From JBBQWZ01 sp038210135 (GTDB lineage: Bacteria; Acidobacteriota; Terriglobia; Bryobacterales; Bryobacteraceae), in the NCBI GenBank assembly GCA_038210135.1, contig JBBQWZ010000010.1, forward strand, positions 1 through 64,000: 64,000 bases of DNA. The letters are read 5' to 3'. The first letter of the stretch is position 1. The number at the start of each line of letters is the position of its first letter. Under the pieces are notes generated by a model that made no database searches, was not told the DNA's origin, and saw nothing but the letters and a program-made list of their open reading frames with translations. Shown here in pieces: positions 16,879-24,787 of the stretch. The translations under genes and the position numbers were made by a program.

Positions 16879-19305
16879 TTACTCCATCCGCAACGCCGTC
16901 AGAGGATCCACTCGCGCCGCGCGCAGCGCCGGAATCAGCGCCGCCACCGCACCCACCAATCCCAGCCCCAGCGACGTCCCGATGAAAATCCACGGATCCT
17001 GCCGCTGGATTTCTGGCATCACCGAGTGCAGCCCTCTAGCCGCCGCGATCGCCAACACGACTCCAGGAATCAATCCATAGAGCACCAGTCGGATTCCCCT
17101 GCCCAGGATCATTCGAACGATGTTCTCGCGGTCCGCGCCCAACGCCACACGAATCCCCAGTTCCTTGGTCCGCTGCGAAGTCGCGAACGAAATCACGCCG
17201 TAGACTCCCACCGCCGCAATCAGCAGCGCCAGCACTCCGAAGCCCGCCACCATCTGGGAGAGGATCCTGTACGGAGCAAACTGCTCGGCGGACCGCGTGG
17301 CTAGCGGCTTTACGTCATGTACCGGCGATGTCCGGTCGATATCCGCAATCAGCCTGCGCACCGCGGGCGCGAGCGCGATCGGATCGCTCTTCGCACGAAG
17401 CAGGAACGTCACCTCGGTCGAAGGAGATTGCGCCTGCGGAACGTAAATCTGCCACTGCCCCACCGGCAGATCCGGCCGGTCGTGAAGCTCCTTAACGACG
17501 CCGACAATCTCCGCTACTCGATCCTTCAGGCGATTGATGATCAACCGCTGCCCAATCGCGTTGCGATCCGGAAACAATTCCCGCGCAACCGCATCGTTGA
17601 TCACCACCACGCTCGGCGCCGTGGAACTATCACGATCTTCGAAAACTCTTCCCGCGATCACGGGATTGCGCAGAGTCGCAAAGAACGACGGACTGACGGC
17701 ATTGTATCCGGACATCGGAGCCTTCCTCACATCCTGTTCGCCGCGCCCATCCACCAAAATCGTAGTCCCGCCGCCTTCCAGTCCAAACGGAATGAACCGC
17801 GCCGCCGCAGGCTTGCCAACCTGCGGAAGGGTTGCCAGCGCGGCCAGGCTTTTGTCCACGAATTGCGCGCGGGACAGCGGCGTCGGATTCTGCTTCGCAT
17901 CCAGCGATACGCGCAAGGTCAACACGTTTTCTTCGACGAAGCCCGGATCGCGCGTCCAAAGGTTACTGAAATTTTGCACCAAAACTCCGGTCACGATCAG
18001 CAGCATCGTCGCTATCAGCATCTGTCCCACCACCATCGCGTTCCGCAAGATACCTTGCCGCTTGCCTGTGGTCGCGGATGCGCTGCCGTCTTTCAACATC
18101 GCCGCGATGTCCACGCGGATGCCTTCGAGCGCAGGCCCCACGCCGAATCCCAATCCGCAAAGCAGCGAAAATCCGAGCACCACTGAGACCACCGTCCAGT
18201 CGAGCGTGACCACTCCGTAATTCGGCAGATAGCCGCGATTCGAAGCCGGTATAGCCAACGACACCCAATCGGTCAGCCATTTGCCGGACACGATACTGAC
18301 GCCCGCCGCGACACCGAACAAGAGAAGACTCTCCACCAGCGCCTGCCCGACCATCCGAGCGTGGCTGGCTCCGAGCGAAATCTGGATCGCCGCTTCCCGC
18401 CTCCGTCCGAACGCGCGGACCAACAGCAAATTTCCGACGTTCGAACAGGCAATCAGCATCAGCCCGACGCTCACCGCCAGCAGCACCAGCACCTTATCGC
18501 TGCCGGTATGCACACCCAATTCCGCCAGCAATGTCTTTACATCGGGGACGATGTTCAGGTTCGTCGCCGGATAACGCTCCGTCAGTCCGGCCGCGATCTG
18601 GTTAAGATCTTCTCGCGCTTTTTCGATCGTTACGCCAGGACGCAGCGTCGCCACCGCATCGTAAAACCGCCCACCACGCTTCTCTGCTTCCGCCGGAGCC
18701 AGTGCCAGCGGAGTCCAGATATTCACCCGCCCAACCATCGCGTAGTGGAAGCTCTCAGCGAGTACTCCAACCACCGTGTACGTCTCGCCATTGAGCTTGA
18801 TCGTCTTGCCCAATGCGTCAGCGGAGCCACTCAGCTTGGACTTCCAGAAGCCGTAGCTAACCACTGCGGAGTAATGCGCGCCGTACACTTCTTCCGCCAG
18901 AAGGAAAGCCCGGCCCAGTTCCATTCGCGCGCCGAGGATGGAAAACATCTCGCTGGTCGCCGAAGCGCCGGTGACAATTTCCGGTTCCGTGTCGGACTGC
19001 AAGGTGAAGTTGTTGCCGTCGTACAGCGCCATCGCCGAGAAGGATTTATTCTGCACCTGCCAGTCCCGGAAATCGGCCATCGAGAGCCGCCACGACTTGC
19101 CCGTCGGAGCCTGCAAGGTCCGCAGAAACAGCGTCCGGTTCGCATCCACGTTCGGAATCGGCCGCAGCATCCAGGCGTTCACGAAACTGAACAATGCAGA
19201 CGCCCCCGCCGAGCCCAACGCCAATGTCAGAATCGCGAGCGCACAAAAACCCGGGCGTTTTTTGAGCGAACGCAGAGCATATCGGAAATCAGCAAACGCT
19301 TGCAT
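16879..19305 (-). CDS. ADOP-type ABC permease (two MacB-like halves)
   Basis: An 808-residue permease with two FtsX/MacB units: N-terminal helix (AILTLALGSAGASALFSFVNA), periplasmic domain, three helices near residues ~270-390, then a second N-terminal-type helix (NAMVVGQMLIATMLLIVTGV), a second periplasmic domain and three C-terminal helices with TSQRTKELGIRVALGA. The opening FADFRYALRSLKKRPGF is the hallmark of acidobacterial duplicated orphan permeases, which lack a neighbouring ATPase of their own. It converges on the separate permease/ATPase pair; whether it borrows that ATPase is unknown. Confidence 0.92.
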   Translation of the reverse strand: MQAFADFRYALRSLKKRPGFCALAILTLALGSAGASALFSFVNAWMLRPIPNVDANRTLFLRTLQAPTGKSWRLSMADFRDWQVQNKSFSAMALYDGNNFTLQSDTEPEIVTGASATSEMFSILGARMELGRAFLLAEEVYGAHYSAVVSYGFWKSKLSGSADALGKTIKLNGETYTVVGVLAESFHYAMVGRVNIWTPLALAPAEAEKRGGRFYDAVATLRPGVTIEKAREDLNQIAAGLTERYPATNLNIVPDVKTLLAELGVHTGSDKVLVLLAVSVGLMLIACSNVGNLLLVRAFGRRREAAIQISLGASHARMVGQALVESLLLFGVAAGVSIVSGKWLTDWVSLAIPASNRGYLPNYGVVTLDWTVVSVVLGFSLLCGLGFGVGPALEGIRVDIAAMLKDGSASATTGKRQGILRNAMVVGQMLIATMLLIVTGVLVQNFSNLWTRDPGFVEENVLTLRVSLDAKQNPTPLSRAQFVDKSLAALATLPQVGKPAAARFIPFGLEGGGTTILVDGRGEQDVRKAPMSGYNAVSPSFFATLRNPVIAGRVFEDRDSSTAPSVVVINDAVARELFPDRNAIGQRLIINRLKDRVAEIVGVVKELHDRPDLPVGQWQIYVPQAQSPSTEVTFLLRAKSDPIALAPAVRRLIADIDRTSPVHDVKPLATRSAEQFAPYRILSQMVAGFGVLALLIAAVGVYGVISFATSQRTKELGIRVALGADRENIVRMILGRGIRLVLYGLIPGVVLAIAAARGLHSVMPEIQRQDPWIFIGTSLGLGLVGAVAALIPALRAARVDPLTALRME

Positions 19306-19414
19306 GGTGACGTCTCAATAGCAATCGCATCGCCACGCAATTCGCCCTGCATTCCACGCGCCGTTCGTCGAAATGTGTTCGCGAGTGGCACCAAGTGTCC
19401 GATCGCGGAACGGT

Positions 19415-20734
19415 TCAGGAGGCTTCGATCGCTGCGCCGACTCGCAAGACGAGCTCTACATCCTCCGCCCGCCCTGCGATCTGCAGTCCGATCGGCAGAC
19501 CAGTCGCGGTCTTTCCGCAAGGCAGCGAAAGCGCCGGCAGACCAGTCAAATTGAACGCCCGCATGAACCGCGTCGAAAGCAGGCGGACGTTTTCCGGCTT
19601 ACCGTTCAACTCCACCGTCATCTGCCCGATCGGAGGAGCAGCGATCGGCGACACCGGTGTAAACAGCACGTCGATCGTCTCGAACAGCTTGCGAAACTGT
19701 TCGCAATACACCGCACGCAGCCGCTGCCCGTCCACATAATCCATTCCCGAAATCAGCCGGCCCTGATTCACCAAGCCGCGCACGTCTTCGCCGTACTCGC
19801 TCAGGCGATCAAAGTGCGGCCGATGCACCGAGGCCGCTTCGCAAAGCAACATCCACAGCGCCGCCGTGTTGAGGCCATCGATATCCGGAACCTCAATTTC
19901 GACGATCTGCGCACCAAGCGCCGCCACCGTTTGGAACGCTCTCCGCACCGCCAGCCCCACTTCGACGTCGATATTCTCCAGGTAGAAATTCACCGGCAAT
20001 CCGACGCGAATCCCGGCCAACGACCCAGCCTCCGGCATCGCCACCGAAACGTTCGCCATCGCCGCATAGGAGATCGCCGCGTCCGCCACCGTCGCCGCCA
20101 GCGGACCGATATGGTCGAACGTATATCCGAGCGGCATCACGCCGTCCGTGCTGATTCGCCCGTAGGGCGGCTTGAATCCAACACAGCCGCAGTATCCCGC
20201 GGGCAACCGGATCGATCCGCCGGTGTCGGTGCCCGTGGCAAAACTCAGTGCGCCGCCAGCCACAACCGCGGCCGAACCGCCCGACGATCCGCCAGCGATC
20301 CGCGTCAGATCGCGCGGATTGCGTACCGCTCCGTAATGCGGATTTACTGACGTAATGCCGTAGGCAAATTCGTGAAGGTTGGTCTTCCCGATCGAAACCG
20401 CGCCCGCCTTCTTCAGCGTCGCGACCACCGGAGCATCCGCGTCGGGAATAAAATCCGCGAAGATCTTCGAGCCGCCCGTCGTCCGGATTCCGCGCGTGTG
20501 CATCAGATCTTTGTGCGCGGTCGGAATGCCGTGCAGCGGCCCGCGATCGATTCCGCGCGCGAGTTCCTGATCGAGCACGCGAGCCTCGGCGTGCGCCTCG
20601 TCAGCCGTCATGGTGATGAACGCATTCCACTGCGGATCGACCCTGCCCAGCGCCTCGTCTACCAACTCGACGCAAGAAACACGCTTCGCGCGCAGGTCCG
20701 CGCCCATCTGCGCAATCGTCCGGACCGCACTCAT
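19415..20734 (-). CDS. Amidase (amidase-signature family)
   Basis: A 439-residue amidase-signature hydrolase with the Ser-cisSer-Lys triad: K75 in AHKDL, S150 in AGGSSGGSAA and S174 in GTDTGGSIR. It resembles GatA-like and aryl/acyl amidases. No gatB gene or full-length GatC is in the neighbourhood, so a stand-alone amidase on a small amide is more likely than tRNA amidotransferase activity. Its start overlaps the stop of a 60-residue reading frame upstream by 4 bases. Confidence 0.92.
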   Translation of the reverse strand: MSAVRTIAQMGADLRAKRVSCVELVDEALGRVDPQWNAFITMTADEAHAEARVLDQELARGIDRGPLHGIPTAHKDLMHTRGIRTTGGSKIFADFIPDADAPVVATLKKAGAVSIGKTNLHEFAYGITSVNPHYGAVRNPRDLTRIAGGSSGGSAAVVAGGALSFATGTDTGGSIRLPAGYCGCVGFKPPYGRISTDGVMPLGYTFDHIGPLAATVADAAISYAAMANVSVAMPEAGSLAGIRVGLPVNFYLENIDVEVGLAVRRAFQTVAALGAQIVEIEVPDIDGLNTAALWMLLCEAASVHRPHFDRLSEYGEDVRGLVNQGRLISGMDYVDGQRLRAVYCEQFRKLFETIDVLFTPVSPIAAPPIGQMTVELNGKPENVRLLSTRFMRAFNLTGLPALSLPCGKTATGLPIGLQIAGRAEDVELVLRVGAAIEAS

Positions 20735-20913
20735 GACGCGTCCGTTTCTTCCGTAGACACCGCGGCAAACCGCACCGCCGGACGCGCTTCCGCCGGCAGC
20801 GACGCGGCCAGCTTTGCAAATTTTTCTCTCATCGGTTCGTACACCACGCGGATCTTCTCCCAGTCCTCGGGCGTGAATCCGCCGGGCGTCACTCGATCAT
20901 TCGGAGCATTCAT
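20731..20913 (-). CDS. Small protein coupled to the amidase
   Basis: A 60-residue protein, unknown. It has a helical middle (EDWEKIRVVYEPMREKFAKLAASL) with a heptad-like spread of hydrophobic residues and acidic ends. Its stop overlaps the amidase start by 4 bases (ATGA), the strongest argument that it is real. By position it could be a small partner of the amidase, as GatC is of GatA, but it is too short to be GatC and no GatC motif is seen. Confidence 0.6.
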   Translation of the reverse strand: MNAPNDRVTPGGFTPEDWEKIRVVYEPMREKFAKLAASLPAEARPAVRFAAVSTEETDAS

Positions 20914-20941
20914 GCGATTGGCGTCATTCTACAATGAGGGT

Positions 20942-22117
20942 ATGCTCGCAGTCGAAAGCCGGCACGCTCCTGCCTTGACGCAGTTGAGCGAAGAAGAAGC
21001 AATGTTCCAGTCCGTGGTGCGCAAGTTTGCCCGCGAGCAGATCGGACCGCATGTTCGCGAAATGGACGAAGCCGGCGTCTTTCGCAAAGACATCCTCGCA
21101 AAGATCTTCGAGCTCGGCCTGATGGGCATCGACATCCCCGAAGCCTATGGCGGTCAGGGCGGCTATTTCTTCCAATCGATTCTCGCGATCGAGGAAATCG
21201 CCGCCGTCGATCCTTCCGCCGGCGTCATCGTGGACGTGCAGAACACGCTATTCAACAACGCCATCTTGCGTTGGGCCAACGAAGAGCAAAAGAAAAAATA
21301 CCTGCCGCGCCTTTGCAAAGACACGGTCGCGTCGTATTGCCTCTCCGAAGCCGGATCCGGTTCGGATGCCTTCGCGCTACAAACGAAAGCCCGCCTCGAC
21401 GGCGACACCTGGATCCTCAACGGCCGCAAGCTCTGGATCACCAATGCCGCCGAAGCCGGCCTCTATCTCCTGTTCGCCAATGCGAATCCGGATGCCGGCT
21501 ACAAGGGCATCACCGCCTTCCTGATCGAGCGCGACTTTCCTGGGTTTCAGGTCGGCAAGAAGGAAGACAAGCTCGGCATCCGCGCTTCTTCCACCTGCGA
21601 ATTGATCCTCGACGATTGCCGCGTCCCCGCCGCGAACGTCATCGGCGAAATCGGCAAAGGCTACAAGATCGCCATCGAAACGCTCAACGAAGGCCGCATC
21701 GGCATCGGAGCGCAAATGCTCGGCCTCGCTCGCGCCGCCCTTGAACACGCCCTCGCCTATGCCAAAGAGCGCAAGCAATTCGGCAAAGCGATCGCCGACT
21801 TTCAGGGCGTCCAGTTCGACCTGGCGGAGATGGCCGTTAGCGTCGAAGCCGCCCGCTTGTTGGTTTATAACGCGGCCCGCCTGCGTGATGCCGGACTACC
21901 CTTTGTGCAGGAAGCAGCCATGGCCAAGCTGTTCTCCTCGACCATCGCCGAACAGGTCGCGTCCAAAGCGGTCGAAGTGCTCGGCGGCGTCGGCTTCACC
22001 AAGGATTACCCGGTCGAAAAGCTGTACCGCGATTCGAAAATCGGCCGCATTTACGAAGGCACCAGCAATCTTCAAAAAGTGACAATCGCAAAAGCCATGC
22101 TCGGATCCAAATTCTAA
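20942..22117 (+). CDS. Acyl-CoA dehydrogenase
   Basis: A 391-residue FAD-dependent dehydrogenase that introduces the alpha-beta double bond into acyl-CoA. Signatures are CLSEAGSGSDAFALQTKA (FAD/substrate), the ITNAAEAG segment, KAVEVLGGVGFTKDYPVEKLYRD, and IYEGTSNLQ carrying the catalytic glutamate in the short/branched-chain position. Start ATG at 20942 is preceded by a purine-rich GAGGG; the frame extends further upstream but only antisense to the amidase. It is transcribed divergently from the amidase operon across 28 bases. Confidence 0.93.
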   Translation: MLAVESRHAPALTQLSEEEAMFQSVVRKFAREQIGPHVREMDEAGVFRKDILAKIFELGLMGIDIPEAYGGQGGYFFQSILAIEEIAAVDPSAGVIVDVQNTLFNNAILRWANEEQKKKYLPRLCKDTVASYCLSEAGSGSDAFALQTKARLDGDTWILNGRKLWITNAAEAGLYLLFANANPDAGYKGITAFLIERDFPGFQVGKKEDKLGIRASSTCELILDDCRVPAANVIGEIGKGYKIAIETLNEGRIGIGAQMLGLARAALEHALAYAKERKQFGKAIADFQGVQFDLAEMAVSVEAARLLVYNAARLRDAGLPFVQEAAMAKLFSSTIAEQVASKAVEVLGGVGFTKDYPVEKLYRDSKIGRIYEGTSNLQKVTIAKAMLGSKF

Positions 22118-22199
22118 ACGTAACCCGCCGGCGCGGGCATCCGTCCAGAGTGCATCCGTCTCATCACGAAAGTCACGTCGATCTAACGAGGTTTCAACC

Positions 22200-23000
22200 A
22201 TGCGAGCAATCCTAGCCGTCCTGTTTACCGCGGCAACCGTCTTTGGAGCCGATACCGCCGCCCCCACCCAGCAGCAGATCGACGACATCATTCAGAAATT
22301 CGCAGCGAAAGAAGCGGAATTCGCCAAGGCGCGCGAAGCGTACACGTATCGCCAGTCCGCCAAAATCCAGGAATTGGATGAGGGCGGCAACGTGCAGGGC
22401 CGCTGGGAAATGGTCTCCGACGTCGTATTCTCGTCCGATGGCAAGCGCACGGAAAAGGTGATCCGCGCTCCAGTCCAGAACCTCAAAAACATCATCATGA
22501 CACCCGAAGACGAGCAGGATCTGCGCAGCATCCAGCCTTTCGTTTTGACCACTAACGAGCTCTCGAAATACTTCATCCGCTATCTCGGGCGCGAGACCCT
22601 CGACGAAATCGGATGCTATTCCTTCGCCGTCAAACCCAGGAAAATGGAGTCCGGCCAGCGCTACTTCGAGGGCATCGTCTGGGTTGACGACCGCGACCTG
22701 CAAATCGTGAAAAGCTACGGCCGCGGCGTCGGCCAGCAGAAGCGCGGCTCCGACCAGGCGTTCCCGAAATTCGAAACCTTCCGCGAGCAGATCGACGGCA
22801 AGTTCTGGTTCCCCACCTACACCATCGCTAACGACACCCTGAACTTCAAGAGTGGCCTCTCCCAACGCATCCGCCAGAGCGTCAAGTACGAGGATTACAA
22901 GCAATTCAAGGCATCGTCCACAATCAAATTTGGCGACGAGGCAGGCGATGATAAGACGAAGAAGCCGGAGTCAAAGAAGCCCGAACCCAAAAAGCCGTAA
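22200..23000 (+). CDS. Exported protein of unknown function with Lys/Pro tail
   Basis: A 266-residue protein with a signal peptide (MRAILAVLFTAATVFGA). The middle alternates short beta strands (FEGIVWVDDRDLQIVKSYGR, KFWFPTYTI) in the manner of LolA-like or outer-membrane-sorting folds; I do not recognise a named family. The end is a low-complexity tail of KKPESKKPEPKKP type, which could bind anionic polymer or the cell wall. Begins 82 bases after the acyl-CoA dehydrogenase stops; periplasmic location inferred. Confidence 0.8.
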   Translation: MRAILAVLFTAATVFGADTAAPTQQQIDDIIQKFAAKEAEFAKAREAYTYRQSAKIQELDEGGNVQGRWEMVSDVVFSSDGKRTEKVIRAPVQNLKNIIMTPEDEQDLRSIQPFVLTTNELSKYFIRYLGRETLDEIGCYSFAVKPRKMESGQRYFEGIVWVDDRDLQIVKSYGRGVGQQKRGSDQAFPKFETFREQIDGKFWFPTYTIANDTLNFKSGLSQRIRQSVKYEDYKQFKASSTIKFGDEAGDDKTKKPESKKPEPKKP

Positions 23001-23120
23001 CTCCTGGGCCCCAGCCTTTTGCCGTTCGGGGTTCGTTTTTCCCCTCAGGCCGTTGTGAGTATTCCGGCAACCTAAGGCCCTGTGCTTAAATAAGAAAGTC
23101 CAGTTTTCCGTACAGGCTTG

Positions 23121-24164
23121 ATGTCCGATAAAGCATTCAAAATTCGTAGGGCGTGGAAGGGTGTCACGCGCCGGTTGCGTGAGCTGCGCATGGTCGCAAA
23201 ACACGCGATTTTCACCGATCCGCCGGTGATGGCGCACATCATTCCGATCCGCCGCTGCAATCTTTCCTGCACCTATTGCAACGAGTACGACGACTACTCG
23301 AAGCCCGTGCCGGTCGAGACGATCATCGAACGCATCAACCTGCTCGCGGACATGGGAACCGGCATCGTCACGCTCTCAGGCGGCGAACCGCTGCTGCACC
23401 CGGACCTCGACGACATCATCGCCGCCATGCGCCGCCGCGGCGTCATCGCCGGTATGATCACCAACGGCTATCTGCTCACCGCCGAGCGCGTCAAGCGGCT
23501 GAATGCCGCGGGCCTCGACCACATGCAGATCTCGATCGACAACGTCATGCCCGACGAAGTCTCGAAGAAAAGCCTGAAAGTCCTCGATAAGAAACTGCAG
23601 ATCCTTTCAGAGAATGCGGAGTTCCACGTCAATATCAATTCCGTAGTCGGCGGCGGAATCAAGACTCCCGAAGATGCGCTGGTCGTCAGCAAACGCGCCA
23701 TTGAACTGGGCTTCTCCTCGACCATCGGCATCATTCACGACGGCGACGGCCAGCTACGTCCGCTTGGCGGACGCGAACGCGCCGTCTACGAAGAGTTCTC
23801 CGGCCTGAAGAAGAAGCACTTCGCGAAATACAATCACTACTTCCAGGAAAAGATCGCGAACGCACAGCCGCGCGAGTGGCGCTGTCGCGCCGGCGCGCGC
23901 TACCTCTACGTGTGCGAAGACGGCTTGGTCCATTACTGTTCGCAGCAGCGCGGTTATCCTGGAAAACCGCTCGGCGAATACACGCTCGAAGATCGCCGCC
24001 GCGAATACCTGACCGAAAAAGGCTGTGCGCCGCTCTGCACCGTTTCCTGCGTCCACTACGTTTCGTACTTCGACTTTTTCCGCAAGCCGCAAACGCTAAA
24101 GGGCCCGGAACCGCAGGCTCCCGAGCAGCTGGTCCACATCCAAACCGTCGGCCGCCGCGACTAA
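23121..24164 (+). CDS. Radical SAM enzyme
   Basis: A 347-residue radical S-adenosylmethionine protein. The [4Fe-4S] motif is C46-x3-C50-x2-C53 in RRCNLSCTYC; GGEPLLHPDL is the SAM-binding segment. A cysteine-rich C-terminal part (WRCRAGARYLYVCEDG, HYCSQQRGYPG, CAPLCTVSCVHY) could carry one or two auxiliary clusters, as in SPASM/twitch enzymes. A TTG sits immediately before the ATG, which I took as start. The product is unknown; it resembles radical SAM proteins that lie near hopanoid or lipid genes, but there is no such context here. Confidence 0.88.
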   Translation: MSDKAFKIRRAWKGVTRRLRELRMVAKHAIFTDPPVMAHIIPIRRCNLSCTYCNEYDDYSKPVPVETIIERINLLADMGTGIVTLSGGEPLLHPDLDDIIAAMRRRGVIAGMITNGYLLTAERVKRLNAAGLDHMQISIDNVMPDEVSKKSLKVLDKKLQILSENAEFHVNINSVVGGGIKTPEDALVVSKRAIELGFSSTIGIIHDGDGQLRPLGGRERAVYEEFSGLKKKHFAKYNHYFQEKIANAQPREWRCRAGARYLYVCEDGLVHYCSQQRGYPGKPLGEYTLEDRRREYLTEKGCAPLCTVSCVHYVSYFDFFRKPQTLKGPEPQAPEQLVHIQTVGRRD

Positions 24165-24230
24165 ACAACTTGAGGCCTCTGGCGTCCTGCCGGAAATCCT
24201 TGAACGTGCATCACCCACCGACGGATTGAA

Positions 24231-24300
24231 CCCGGAGCGTGAGCGACGGGACTTCAGATCTATCCTCCATCAGAACCGCGAACGAAGCGAGCGGCCCTCG
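24231..24300. repeat. Second dispersed repeat family, region A
   Basis: The gap between the radical SAM and HMA-like genes holds CCCGGAGCGTGAGCGACGGG (24231-24250) and GAACCGCGAACGAAGCGAGC followed by GGCCCTCG (24273-24300). Both motifs recur with few changes at 42121-42142 (inverted) and 42233-42262. Each is able to fold into a short GC-rich hairpin. Confidence 0.55.
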
Positions 24301-24357
24301 ACTGCCACCGTGACGCGCTCCGCCAGCTAAAAGCTTTTCTTTGTTACGCTCGTCCTA

Positions 24358-24780
24358 ATGACCCCCTGGATTCTGTTTCTGTTCGCACTCCCCTGCGCCG
24401 CCCAATTCAAGGAACTGCGTTTCGAAGTCCAAGGCACCGATTGCATTTCGTGTAACGCGTCGCTGCCGGAGCGGCTCAAACGAGTCCGCGGCGTCGACGC
24501 CGTTACTCTCGAAGGCTCCACGGCGATCCTGAAGTTCGCAGCCGAAAACCGTGTCCGCTTCGAACAACTCCGCGACATGATCGAGCAGGATGGAACGAAG
24601 GTGAAGTCCGCCTCACTAATCGCAAAAGGGATCCACGAAGGCGATACGTTCAAAGTAGGAACGACAACGTTTGCCCTGCCAGCCGGAGCCGCTTTGCCAA
24701 ATGGCGAAATTACGATTGCCGGGAAGGTTACCGAGACTCACAGCAACCCGATTCGCCTCGAAGAAGCGCGAACACAATAG
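24358..24780 (+). CDS. Exported heavy-metal-associated (HMA)-like protein
   Basis: A 140-residue protein with a short signal peptide (MTPWILFLFALPCAAQ). The mature N-terminus resembles an HMA metal-binding fold: LRFEVQGTDCISCNASLPERLKRVRGVDAVTLEG, where the CxxC is C-I-S-C in place of the usual GMxCxxC. A second small beta domain follows (GDTFKVGTTTFALP). It is likely periplasmic and may bind Cu or another soft metal, but no P-type ATPase or copper gene is nearby. It converges on the LptF-LptG gene with 7 bases between stops. Confidence 0.75.
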   Translation: MTPWILFLFALPCAAQFKELRFEVQGTDCISCNASLPERLKRVRGVDAVTLEGSTAILKFAAENRVRFEQLRDMIEQDGTKVKSASLIAKGIHEGDTFKVGTTTFALPAGAALPNGEITIAGKVTETHSNPIRLEEARTQ

Positions 24781-24787
24781 GCCGTTC

